From NCBI RefSeq assembly GCF_000807675.2, contig NZ_CP019962.1:4358838-4422837 (forward strand): a stretch of 64,000 bases of DNA, in the 5' to 3' direction. Made by a program: the position numbers and the translations under genes. The stretch is from Eubacterium limosum. GTDB taxonomy: Bacteria; Bacillota; Clostridia; Eubacteriales; Eubacteriaceae. Positions 51,151-59,853 of this stretch are shown piece by piece; within the stretch, counting starts at the first letter, position 1, and each line of letters opens with the position of its first letter. Under the pieces are notes generated by a model. That model made no database searches. It was given only the letters and a program-made list of their open reading frames with translations, and was not told where the DNA came from.

Positions 51151-51183
51151 AGTACCCCCTCCAAGCAAAGTATGATACCCTTA

Positions 51184-51212
51184 ATTATAGTACAATTGTA
51201 AAAAAACGTAAA
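51184..51212 (-). promoter_or_regulatory. Promoter of the HipA-like/DUF3037 unit
   Basis: Minus strand TTTACG, 17 bases, TATAAT, followed 34 bp later by the TTG start. A terminator just upstream (51228-51254) blocks phage late transcription, so this unit can be expressed in the lysogen. Confidence 0.75.
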
Positions 51213-51227
51213 CACTTAATTAAAAAT

Positions 51228-51254
51228 AAAAAAACAGCCGCCCCGAAGGACGGC
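51228..51254 (-). terminator. End of the phage late operon
   Basis: Minus strand GCCGTCC-TTCG-GGGCGGC (one mismatch) and a run of seven U residues, 10 bp after the amidase stop. Confidence 0.9.
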
Positions 51255-51263
51255 CTGAATCTG

Positions 51264-52256
51264 TTAAATTCCTAACGCAGCTCTTGTCGCATTTCCAACA
51301 ATACCATCCACAACAAGACCGTTCTTCGCCTGGAAGTCTCTAATTGCCAGATCAGTCTGCTGCCCAACAGCACCATCCACATGCAAGTCATATCCCTTAG
51401 CAACCAACGCTTCCTGCACTTGCCGGATTTCTCCCATCAGCGCAGCATCGGACAGTGGCCCATAAATACCATCCACTACCAGTCCATGGAAACTTTGCAA
51501 TCTGCGAACCGCATATTCCGTTGCTGGGCCAAAGTCATCATCAATGACCAGCTCGTTCCCGTTCTGATCCTCATAAGCCATCGCTCGGAGATCGCGCTGC
51601 ATCTGGCCAACAACAATATTCATGTCTCCAAAACGGCAGTCAATATCGCCTTCTGCCTCCGTCGAAATCGGCGGATTCATGATGTTCTGATCGGGCGCCG
51701 CGGTAGCACCTGAACCGTCATAAGGCAGTCCAAAATAATCCATAACACCGCAAGCAAGGGCGAAACCATAAGCCGCCGCCTTGTCCCTCAGAACCCCGAT
51801 ATCCTGCCGGATGCTGCCGGTCTCGAAGATAACCGCGGGCATGTTAGTATTGCTTACCTCGTAGTCCGCACGCTGCAAAATACCACGTGTTCCAATCGGA
51901 ATCCTCGCACGTACGGCATTGTCCAAACACTGTGCCAACCGGATACCTTCCACACTGCCCGGGTAAACAATCGGATAGGTGCCGCTCGGTGCCTGGTTCC
52001 AATCACAGTGCACCGAAAAATAAATTCTTGCATCGGCATTGTTCGCATCTCGCACCGTGTAGGTCATGTTACGATCATTGCCCGTGTCCACGTCAGATTC
52101 AACCGACAAACCCCAGGCACGCAGCTGGTTGACACAAGCCCGTACAATCGGCCCCATCAGGCCAGCCTCTGTATAACCTCCGTCCGTACAGCCGCAATCT
52201 GGCGTGCCATCGGTTTGGATTCCGTGTCCCCAGGCAGGGAATACATCAATGCTCAT
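51264..52256 (-). CDS. Phage endolysin: N-acetylmuramoyl-L-alanine amidase with two peptidoglycan-binding repeats
   Basis: This 330-residue protein has an Amidase_3-type catalytic domain (about 3-180) with zinc ligands WGHGIQ (His), EAG (Glu) and FSVHCDW (His), and the catalytic VIFETGSI (Glu). Two PG_binding_1-like repeats follow (about 205-270 and 272-330), each ending in a VDGI(Y/V)G motif. It lyses the host wall at the end of the lytic cycle. Its ATG shares a base with the holin stop (TAATG). Confidence 0.92.
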   Translation of the reverse strand: MSIDVFPAWGHGIQTDGTPDCGCTDGGYTEAGLMGPIVRACVNQLRAWGLSVESDVDTGNDRNMTYTVRDANNADARIYFSVHCDWNQAPSGTYPIVYPGSVEGIRLAQCLDNAVRARIPIGTRGILQRADYEVSNTNMPAVIFETGSIRQDIGVLRDKAAAYGFALACGVMDYFGLPYDGSGATAAPDQNIMNPPISTEAEGDIDCRFGDMNIVVGQMQRDLRAMAYEDQNGNELVIDDDFGPATEYAVRRLQSFHGLVVDGIYGPLSDAALMGEIRQVQEALVAKGYDLHVDGAVGQQTDLAIRDFQAKNGLVVDGIVGNATRAALGI

Positions 52257-52540
52257 TATTCTTTACCTCCGTTATTTTCTAATACTTCTTTTGCTGTTTC
52301 CTGAATACTTGTTTTTGCCAGACTCACACCGCTGTCCGCCGTCTTAGGCGTGGTAGGATCTACCAGCACACCCCAGGCCGCCAGAAGCATCAACACTGCG
52401 TTCACAGCGTCCTGAATAGGGCCGAAGTCGATAGTTAACCCAAACAGTGGCGCAATACTCTGCCCAAAAACAACCAAGGCCGACAGCATACCGGCCCAAA
52501 ATGGTAAACTCTTCAATCGTATTTTCCAGTTAATGTTCAT
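52256..52540 (-). CDS. Phage holin (phi LC3 type)
   Basis: A 94-residue protein with the start NINWKIRLKSLPFWAGMLSA, typical of phi LC3-family holins, and two membrane helices (about 12-33 and 43-62). ATG 52540 has GGAGG upstream. It permeabilises the membrane to release the adjacent amidase. Confidence 0.92.
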   Translation of the reverse strand: MNINWKIRLKSLPFWAGMLSALVVFGQSIAPLFGLTIDFGPIQDAVNAVLMLLAAWGVLVDPTTPKTADSGVSLAKTSIQETAKEVLENNGGKE

Positions 52541-52793
52541 TTTCTTTTTCCTCCAGTTTTGTAATGCGTTTATCGTGATCGACAAACTTGTCATCGTGTT
52601 CCTCCAGCCATTCAAACATGCGCTGATGGCTTTTGCCATTGGACTCTTTAAAGTCATCAATAAATTTTCGAAGCTCCTTCAGGGTCACATTTAACTCTGT
52701 CGTGCTTTTTGCGTAGCTGTAGGCAATCCCGACAAAAATCGCGACAAAGCTCACCAGCGCCGCGATGATGCCGAAAACCTGCCACTCGGTCAT
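52530..52793 (-). CDS. Small membrane protein with coiled-coil tail (XhlA-like lysis accessory)
   Basis: This 87-residue protein has one N-terminal membrane helix (5-27) and a charged helical tail (KELRKFIDDFKE, later KRITKLEEKENEH). It overlaps the holin start by 11 bp. Comparable proteins assist holin function in Bacillus phages, though XhlA has its helix at the other end. The call rests on position. Confidence 0.65.
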   Translation of the reverse strand: MTEWQVFGIIAALVSFVAIFVGIAYSYAKSTTELNVTLKELRKFIDDFKESNGKSHQRMFEWLEEHDDKFVDHDKRITKLEEKENEH

Positions 52794-52836
52794 TGGCCCT
52801 TACCTCCTTTTTGCATATTAAAAGGGCCTTTCGGCC

Positions 52837-53247
52837 CTATTTCACATAATACAATGTCCATCCGCTGACATCCGTCAACGTACTTTCTGCCCAAACATAG
52901 ACGTTTCCATCTGCATCAATACGGGATTGGAAAGCGCCACGTACTCCCTGCGCCCCTGGGGTTACGATACTAGCTTCCGGCCGATATCCCGAAGGGACTG
53001 TCAATACTTTTGTCCACGTTTGAGCTTGAATAAGCCCCGAAAGGGTAAAAGAAAGCCAGCAAAAATGGCCGACGGCATTATAGATTAATTTATTGACATA
53101 GCCTGATACCTTTGAAAAGCCTGATGCCAATGTGAAATCCAGCTGTTTTATTGTTCCATCAATCTGTTCGGGATCTGTTTTTGCATGCTGCTCAAGCCAT
53201 GAACCGTCTGTCTGTTTTTCATATTCGGTATACTGTTTAATGGGCAT
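52837..53247 (-). CDS. Tail-tip domain protein, free copy of the large tail protein's C-terminus
   Basis: This 136-residue protein, from about residue 38, lines up with the last 105 residues of the 1423-residue tail protein. FTLASGFSKVSGYVNKLIYN matches FTPASGFTKLSGYMNKIVYN, and WTLYYVK matches YTAFYYVA at the end. The beta-rich module is likely a receptor-binding or trimerisation tip. N-terminus (EQHAKTDPEQIDGTIKQLD) is different. It may be an accessory or alternate tip. Confidence 0.75.
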   Translation of the reverse strand: MPIKQYTEYEKQTDGSWLEQHAKTDPEQIDGTIKQLDFTLASGFSKVSGYVNKLIYNAVGHFCWLSFTLSGLIQAQTWTKVLTVPSGYRPEASIVTPGAQGVRGAFQSRIDADGNVYVWAESTLTDVSGWTLYYVK

Positions 53248-53250
53248 CTT

Positions 53251-53586
53251 TTATTCCTCCAGCATAAACTCAAGGGCCTGGAATACTTCCAGACTTAAGT
53301 CATGGGTAGCGGTTTCTAAAATGGCTTCCGGCACGGTGTGGATCGGTACGTCATTTTCAATGCTCAGAAGATCAATGAGCTCTTTCTGATAAGCATCGCC
53401 GCCCTCTGGGTATTCTTCCTGTAATTTTGTGAATTCCTCAAAATAACAGTCATATTCTTTAATAAAGGCCTTTCTGTTTTTGTTTAAAGCGTATGAAGCC
53501 TTTGCGGGCAGACGCACGGCGATAATTTCACCGATCTGGTTGATGTGATTGATGATTTCCTGATTGGTCATTTTGACAGTATTCAT
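53251..53586 (-). CDS. DUF1617-like phage protein
   Basis: This 111-residue helical protein starts VKMTNQEIINHINQIGEI and includes LPAKASYALNKNRKAF, matching phage DUF1617 proteins found between tail and lysis genes. Function unknown. Its ATG shares bases with the stop of the preceding gene. Confidence 0.75.
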   Translation of the reverse strand: MNTVKMTNQEIINHINQIGEIIAVRLPAKASYALNKNRKAFIKEYDCYFEEFTKLQEEYPEGGDAYQKELIDLLSIENDVPIHTVPEAILETATHDLSLEVFQALEFMLEE

Positions 53587-53846
53587 TATTCTGTAACCTC
53601 CTGGCTATTGTTTTTCTCTGCGATCATTTCATCCTGGATATTATATACGTATGTTTCAAAGTCCGCCTGGTCTTTCATCGCCTGACCCCGATTGGCTTTG
53701 TACAGGGCCTGGCTTAAAATAGAACGCCCCATATCCATTGTTTCTGGGGCGTCGCTGTTAATATTGGCATAAAACTGGCAGATACGGTCGTCCCCGACTT
53801 TTGAATATTCATTGATATTGATGGTTTTTGTTTTTCCGTCTAACAT
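53586..53846 (-). CDS. Small phage protein, paralogue 1
   Basis: This 86-residue protein begins MLDGKTKTININEYSKVGDD and has the DFETYVYNIQDEMI end. It is paralogous to the next gene upstream (53848-54093), sharing the opening MLxGK, the FxAxxN core, DxGR and the DFxxYVYxxQ end. No function known. The pair is sandwiched between fibre and DUF1617 genes. Confidence 0.7.
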   Translation of the reverse strand: MLDGKTKTININEYSKVGDDRICQFYANINSDAPETMDMGRSILSQALYKANRGQAMKDQADFETYVYNIQDEMIAEKNNSQEVTE

Positions 53847-53847
53847 T

Positions 53848-54093
53848 TTAATTTTCCTCCATTGTATTGATTAATTGTTTTTGAACGCTATAAACGTATG
53901 CTGTAAAATCAGATTCGTCTTTTAAAACCTGCTCTTGATTTTGATAATACCGTGTTGAATCGAATACTTTTCTGCCAATATCAAGATCATAAGGGCTATT
54001 TTTGTTTAGAACTGCGTGAAACTCGCAGATGTCTTCTAAATCAATCCGCGAAAACTCAGTAATGTATATTTTAATACTTTTACCAGACAACAT
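53848..54093 (-). CDS. Small phage protein, paralogue 2
   Basis: An 81-residue protein from ATG 54093, with GGAGG eight bases upstream; an in-frame GTG at 54102 is less suited. Opens MLSGKSIKIYITEFSRID and ends DFTAYVYSVQKQLINTMEEN. Tandem paralogue of 53586-53846, 1 bp apart. Confidence 0.7.
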   Translation of the reverse strand: MLSGKSIKIYITEFSRIDLEDICEFHAVLNKNSPYDLDIGRKVFDSTRYYQNQEQVLKDESDFTAYVYSVQKQLINTMEEN

Positions 54094-54107
54094 GACGGTC
54101 ACCTCCT

Positions 54108-57100
54108 TTATGCTACATAATAAAACGCAGTGTATGAAATATCCGGAAGATTGCTTTGTCCCCAGGCCTGGACCGTTCCATTCGGGTTTATGCGAATCTG
54201 GCTCAAGCCCTGGTTCCCGTTATTGCCAGAGTATGTCAGGGTTAAACTTGGCCGATAGCCTGCTGGTAAAGTTAATACTGTTACCCAAGGACCCGCTGTG
54301 ATGTTGCCTGACAGGGTAAAGGCTAAAAAGCAAAATTTCCCCATCGCATTGTAGACAATTTTGTTCATATACCCCGATAATTTTGTAAAGCCGCTTGCTG
54401 GTGTAAAGTCCACTTCTTCGGTACAACCAAACCCTTGAACATACGGGCTTTGTCCTGTATTCATTGTAATGCCTGCAACTGCCGCGGTACTTCCTGGTGC
54501 CATTAACGATAACGACTTTGTGTTTTCAGAACGCACTGCCTGTAGAAATGGGTATAGCCCCACATCCATTGTCGTTGAACAGGTAGTTGCCCCTAAATAG
54601 CCTGTACTTAATAAAAGCTGTTGGGTTCCACCGACAAAGGTTCCATCATAGGCCTGATGTGATACCCACCCTTTTGCCTTGAACTGAATGCGTCCAATCT
54701 CGGCGGCACTCGCATTTTTAATCGTGACCGTCTGCGTTCCTTGCATTGAAAGATTCCCAGTCATAGCAACGTTTCCGGCACTGTCCACCTTGAAATTCTT
54801 GGTGTCAATGGTGCCATTAGAAAGATCTATCTTGGTTCCAGCACTGTTGGCAACGTAGTTTTTACTGGTGATGGCTGTTCCATAGAACTTATCGGCTGTA
54901 ATAGCACCGGCCGCAATTTTGTCCGCGGTAATCTGCCCGGCCGCGATCTTAGCGGCGGTGACGGCACCAGCTGCCAGCTGTGTCGCTGTGATGGCATTGG
55001 CCGCGATCTGGGCTGCGGTGATGGTCCCTGCGGCAATCTTATCGGCCGTGACAGCGCCCGCCGCCAACTTATCCGCTGTCACTGCGCCTGCCGCCAGTTT
55101 GTCCGCATTGATGGAACCCGCGGCAATGGTTCCCGCGGTAACCGCATTGGCGGCAATTTTGCCAGCAATGACCGAGTTAGCTGCCAGTTTATCTGCATTG
55201 ACCGCGCCAGTGGCAATGGTCGAAGCCGTCACCGCATTTGCTGCGATTTTACCAGCGATGACCGACCCTGCCGCCAGTTTTTCGGCTGTTATGCTTTCGG
55301 CGCCGATTCTTGCCGCCGCTAAGGTGCCCGTTGTGATCTTGCCCGCGTCTAAGTTCGCAATTAACGCATTCGTAATGGTGGCATTCGCAATGGCGTTTGT
55401 TCCAAACTGCGAAGCTGTCCATTTACTGCCGTCCCAACGGTAAATCCTATTTCCATCATCGGTATCAAACCAGGTGTCCCCGGTTTTTCGCCCCGTTGTC
55501 GGCGGCTGTGCGGTCTGGTAGAAGACGGTATTTTTGCCGTCCGCGCTGGTCTGGGCGGTGGCCGCTGCCTTTTTCGCCTGATCCGCAAGCGTATAGGCGC
55601 TGTCGGCTTTTGTCTGGGCGGCCGCCGCATTCTGTTTCGCTGTATCGGCGGTGCTCTGTGCCGAAGCAGCTGCCTGAGCCGCTGCGTTAGCCTTGTTTTG
55701 AGCTGTTGTGACCGCTTCCTGTGCGGCGGCGATTTCTTCCTCTGTGGCATCCACTCTGCCCGTAACCGCTGCCAGATTTTTTTCAGCGGCTTCCAGGTCT
55801 TTGGCGGCCTGGTCTGCGGCTGTCTGTGCCGCGCTGGCATTGCTCTGTGCTGTCTGTGCATCCTTCGCGGCCTGATCGGCTGCGGTTTTGGCTGCCGCCG
55901 CATTGGCTAAAGCGGTACTGGCGTTGCTGCCTGCCGTCGTGATGCTGCTGTTTACGGCATCCGACAGGGCGCCTGAACCAAAAGGACTGGCAGACCATTT
56001 TGTCCCGTCCCAGACATAAGCCTTATAGCCGTTGGCGGTGTCAAACCAGGTGTCACCCTTTTTATTTCCGGTTAATCCGGGCTGGGTATTCTGATAATAA
56101 ATCTTATTCTTGCCATCGGCAGTGGTCTGTGCATTATTGGCGGTATCCACCGCCCCATTAATCATTCCAGACACCGTACTGGATAATTTATCCAGATCAA
56201 TGGCTCCGGGTGCGATCTGCACCCCATTGATGGTGCCCACCGTGATATTCGCCGCATTCAGGTTCACAACCTCAATCTGGGCAGCGTCCAGCCGTCCTGC
56301 GGTGATCTTATTCGCTGTTAAGCCGACGATTTTTGCGTCCGTGATGCTGCCGTCTGCGATCTGCGTGGTGCCGATGACCCCTGTGCCGATCATAGCGGTA
56401 GTAATGCACCCATTCTTAATGTTGGCGAGGTCAATGTCCGCCTTGCCAATAAGAGCAGTGTCGATTTCTGCGACATCGGCTTTTAAGTTTTCAATGTCCG
56501 CTGTTACCGCAGAAAGGTCTCCAATCTCTGCCACGTCTGCTTTTAGTTTTTTAATATCTGCTTCCGTCACAGTCAGCTTATTTGTGATCGTTACATTTTC
56601 AGCTTCTAAATCACCAACTCGTGCTACCGCTGCGGAAGCTTCGCCAAGCGCTATATCCGCGGTATCTTTCGCGTCATTCGCTGTGCTATTGGCCGAACTG
56701 GCGGTTGTGTTAGCTGTGTTGAGACCTGTGGCCAACGTCGGTGTTGTGTAGGTTATTCGATCATCGGACCAACTGCATTTGTACCGGCTCCAGATGTATT
56801 TTCCAGGCTCCCAAGCCGGGCAAACCGCCTGCCACCTTCCGCCGGTTGGCGTGGTATCTGATGTTGACAAGTAGAACTGTTCTTCAATCGCAGTTGCGGA
56901 AACACCCTGCTCGCCCCCCGTTCCGTCAAGGACATGTGTGATGGTTACTTCTGCGCTTGTGAGCATGCTGCCTTCTTTATTTTTGGCCGCAAGCTTATAC
57001 ACGGCTTTGCCAATGACGTCTGTCGCGGTGATTGTAATTGAAGGGGTGGTGACCGCCGTCTGGGGTGCATCTGCCCGAACCCAGGTTACTTCAACGGCGG

Positions 57101-58379
57101 ATGTTACATCCACATTGCCTTTTAGCACGCGTGCGGTCAAGGTCGTCTCGCCTTCGCCGTTTCGGAATACCGTCCCGTTATCGCTCAAAATTTCTGCGGT
57201 ATAGGGTAGCGCCTCCTGAATCAGCTGATCAAGACGCCCCGTAATATCCGTTGAAAGTTTGTTCTCCAGAGCCTTGAAATTGGAAAAGACATTTTTATTC
57301 TTTGTTGGATCTGAAAAAGAAACCTCTTGTTCGCTGACCCGCGCCTCCAAAAGCAGTGTTGGCGTAAACTTGTCATCATGGATTTTAACGGTATCGCCAA
57401 TTTCCAACGTGCGGCTACCATCCACTTCGTAAGTAATTGCTGGTACGCTGATCTCCTTAAGCTTTGCCAGCGCTTGACCATAGAGTGTGTTGATATTGTC
57501 GGTCTCATAATTCCAGCGATAGAGAATCCATCGATCATTTTTCCCTGAAATCTGTGCTGGGTATTCTTCTGCCGTCTGAGGAGCGTAGAGATAAGGTTGC
57601 CCACTGTGTGTGTAATACAAAACTCGGCCATCCGCGTCGTATTCGGTCTTTTCAACCGTCGTGATGCTCAGGCCGTCTTTTCCCTGCGGATAAATAGCGC
57701 TATATAGGTTGGTTTTATCAATTGTTCGGCGGATCGCCTCAATCTCTTTGCCATAGTATAGCGTTACATCCTGCCGGCGAGTTCCTACCCCTTGATGGGT
57801 ATCGTCATGTTTTTTATAGATATTTAGCACAATACGCTTGAGGGTGCCATCGCGGTTAAGCTCTGTGATAAACTCACATTCCGCGTCAAATTTATTTACA
57901 AGCGACAAAAGTCTGGACAGCTTTGAATCCGTCCCCTCCCATTCTAATGTTCTGCTATACTCTGCAACTTCATTGAAGCCGATAACCAGATCAGAATAAA
58001 ACTTTCCTCCAATCAGCGTCTCATTGTTAAAATAATCAACAAACTTTCCCGGACCATTTGCTTTAAAGGGTGCGGCCTGCTCGTTGAGAAGCTCAAGGTT
58101 CAGATTTTCACAATAACAGGCTAAATCCTCCTCTGTTTCCTCGGTCCGCATGATATTAAACAGGTAGTCCTGCCCTTCGTATTGAAAGGAGACATAGTTC
58201 TTTTCCGTTAAGTATTGAAGCGCCGCATTGCCTGTTTTCGGAACCGAAAAATCAAAGGTGCTGGTGGCTTCCGTCAGATAGCGGTGCCAGACATCATCAA
58301 AAAAGTGAAGTGCCCCCGGCTTCTCGTTGTCAATAAAAGCAACGCGCTGCAAGGTCTTATCGTGAATACTGATTAACAT
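54108..58379 (-). CDS. Large tail-associated protein (minor structural protein / fibre)
   Basis: This 1423-residue protein has an N-terminal prophage endopeptidase-tail/minor structural region (about 1-380), an Ig-like module (about 395-490, TLTARVLKGNVDVTSAVEV), and two related modules with TGxKxGDTWFDT and a YxWDGxKW motif (about 756-805 and 950-996). Between these is an alanine-rich coiled coil. A long repeat of DKLAAGAVTA / KIAAGTITA type hexads (about 1015-1165) is a beta-helix or triple-stranded shaft, and the tip module (about 1320-1423) is shared with 52837-53247. It makes the baseplate hub and host-contact fibre. Intact despite broken neighbours. Confidence 0.85.
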   Translation of the reverse strand: MLISIHDKTLQRVAFIDNEKPGALHFFDDVWHRYLTEATSTFDFSVPKTGNAALQYLTEKNYVSFQYEGQDYLFNIMRTEETEEDLACYCENLNLELLNEQAAPFKANGPGKFVDYFNNETLIGGKFYSDLVIGFNEVAEYSRTLEWEGTDSKLSRLLSLVNKFDAECEFITELNRDGTLKRIVLNIYKKHDDTHQGVGTRRQDVTLYYGKEIEAIRRTIDKTNLYSAIYPQGKDGLSITTVEKTEYDADGRVLYYTHSGQPYLYAPQTAEEYPAQISGKNDRWILYRWNYETDNINTLYGQALAKLKEISVPAITYEVDGSRTLEIGDTVKIHDDKFTPTLLLEARVSEQEVSFSDPTKNKNVFSNFKALENKLSTDITGRLDQLIQEALPYTAEILSDNGTVFRNGEGETTLTARVLKGNVDVTSAVEVTWVRADAPQTAVTTPSITITATDVIGKAVYKLAAKNKEGSMLTSAEVTITHVLDGTGGEQGVSATAIEEQFYLSTSDTTPTGGRWQAVCPAWEPGKYIWSRYKCSWSDDRITYTTPTLATGLNTANTTASSANSTANDAKDTADIALGEASAAVARVGDLEAENVTITNKLTVTEADIKKLKADVAEIGDLSAVTADIENLKADVAEIDTALIGKADIDLANIKNGCITTAMIGTGVIGTTQIADGSITDAKIVGLTANKITAGRLDAAQIEVVNLNAANITVGTINGVQIAPGAIDLDKLSSTVSGMINGAVDTANNAQTTADGKNKIYYQNTQPGLTGNKKGDTWFDTANGYKAYVWDGTKWSASPFGSGALSDAVNSSITTAGSNASTALANAAAAKTAADQAAKDAQTAQSNASAAQTAADQAAKDLEAAEKNLAAVTGRVDATEEEIAAAQEAVTTAQNKANAAAQAAASAQSTADTAKQNAAAAQTKADSAYTLADQAKKAAATAQTSADGKNTVFYQTAQPPTTGRKTGDTWFDTDDGNRIYRWDGSKWTASQFGTNAIANATITNALIANLDAGKITTGTLAAARIGAESITAEKLAAGSVIAGKIAANAVTASTIATGAVNADKLAANSVIAGKIAANAVTAGTIAAGSINADKLAAGAVTADKLAAGAVTADKIAAGTITAAQIAANAITATQLAAGAVTAAKIAAGQITADKIAAGAITADKFYGTAITSKNYVANSAGTKIDLSNGTIDTKNFKVDSAGNVAMTGNLSMQGTQTVTIKNASAAEIGRIQFKAKGWVSHQAYDGTFVGGTQQLLLSTGYLGATTCSTTMDVGLYPFLQAVRSENTKSLSLMAPGSTAAVAGITMNTGQSPYVQGFGCTEEVDFTPASGFTKLSGYMNKIVYNAMGKFCFLAFTLSGNITAGPWVTVLTLPAGYRPSLTLTYSGNNGNQGLSQIRINPNGTVQAWGQSNLPDISYTAFYYVA

Positions 58380-58382
58380 AAC

Positions 58383-59853
58383 CTACAACCACCTCTTTCT
58401 ATACTCAACTGTGATTTCAGGCGGTTCTTTGCACCAGCTGGAAGTGTAAAATTCAATGTCGGTTTCCCCGGGCGGCAGCGGGTAAAAAGCACTACCGGTC
58501 ACCATCTCATCGTTTCTGGGAAGTCCGCGAACCGTGATGCTGTCGCTCTCGCAGTCAACCACCACCTCGCTGCCGCAGAATACCGGTTTGGTATATCTTT
58601 ATAGGCCTCGACATTATTTTTATCAGCATAAAAATTACCCACCTTATGATAGACATATATTTCTCTGAATCCCCCCAATCCCCTAAAACAACATAAATGT
58701 AGGTTACTTTTTTATTTTCGATTTCAGGAACGTTAATCGAATAATAACTGCCATAGTAATGAAATCTTAATTTGCTTCCTTCTTTTAATAGATCGCATTC
58801 ACCGTGGTTAACCCGAAACGGATTTTCCACATAAACACTTGGCGTAAACAAAATATCTTTAAACTCTCCATCAGGAACCCAGGTGATTACATGCGCCGTG
58901 TTTCCTACCTTATCCGATTTGTACATTCCATACCCGGCAATTAACTTGTCACTCTCATCCGTTAGCAGTACTTGTTGGAGTCCTGTTTGTCCCATTAATC
59001 CTGTTACAAAATAAGACCGCCACCAACAATAAAAGTTTTTTGCTCCGACTTCCCCCTTGAATCTTCTGGCAGCATTGCTCGATAGCACCCGCCATGCCAT
59101 TGTCTGCCGGACCCTTTATGTTAAGTGACAGCCATTCATCTTCCTCCAACGTTAGTGACCCATAAGCAAAATTGATTCATTTTCGGGATTTTGTCCGGTA
59201 TACGCACTAAAGCTGTAGAACCCTGTCAAAAGCCTTTCACTTCTATCATAAGGCGTTGTATCCGCCTCCTCGATATTGCCCATCTCGAAGGCCCCTCCGG
59301 TGTGCACGATGCCGATATAGCCGTTCTCCGCCTTGTGTTTGATTCGATAAACTGGATAAACAGAGCCGCTACCGTCGTTGTTAACATGCGCTACCAACTT
59401 GCCCTCTTCCATCTTCGCTTGAACGGTGGTGATTAAGTCAGACTCAAGTAAGGGTCTGCGCAGTAAATTCGATCTCGCCAACCACGCTAAGACAGCCAGA
59501 ATCCGGGGAATCAATCCGAGATAAGGTTCCCGTATAATGGGCGTTTGGTTCATCAGCAAAACGGAGCTTGTGGTTATCGCCACTACAAAAGGCTTTGAGT
59601 TTTCGGTAGCGTGCTATAAAGTTACGAGCTGTATAGGCTTCGAGTTTATAGCGTATGATAATGGTGCGGCCTGCTTGGCGTTTTCCGTAGTATTCCATAC
59701 CATCCATCCCAATAGGACGGTCTTCATCGGAAATGCTATACTCCAAGGACTCACGGCCGAAACAGAGAGTGTTTTATATCCCTCAACAGCGTCTTCAATA
59801 TAGACACCATCAAGAGAGATGGCTTCATCACTTGCATTTCTTGCATCATACAT
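58383..59853 (-). pseudogene. Distal tail protein (Dit/siphovirus tail component), frameshifted
   Basis: One gene's sequence is spread over several frames. N-terminus MYDARNASDEAISLDGVYIE (from 59853), then LEYSISDEDRPIGMDGMEYY, then LLTGFYSFSAYTGQN, then LQQVLLTDESDKLIAGYGMY with NVPEIENKKVTYIYVV, and finally PLPPGETDIEFYTSSWC with the end YRKRWL at 58383. These follow the order of siphovirus Dit-type tail proteins. At least four shifts are needed, for example one missing base near 59760. Either decay or sequencing error. Length if restored is about 490 residues. Confidence 0.8.

Noticed and set aside
50362-51168. Full HipAB toxin-antitoxin operon
   Set aside because: The kinase is about 262 residues without the HipA N-terminal domain and no HipB-like helix-turn-helix gene lies upstream; the partner is DUF3037.
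54108-58379. Adhesin or collagen-like surface protein
   Set aside because: The alanine-rich and DKLAAG repeats looked adhesin-like, but the N-terminal tail domain and position between Dit and lysis genes make it a phage tail protein.
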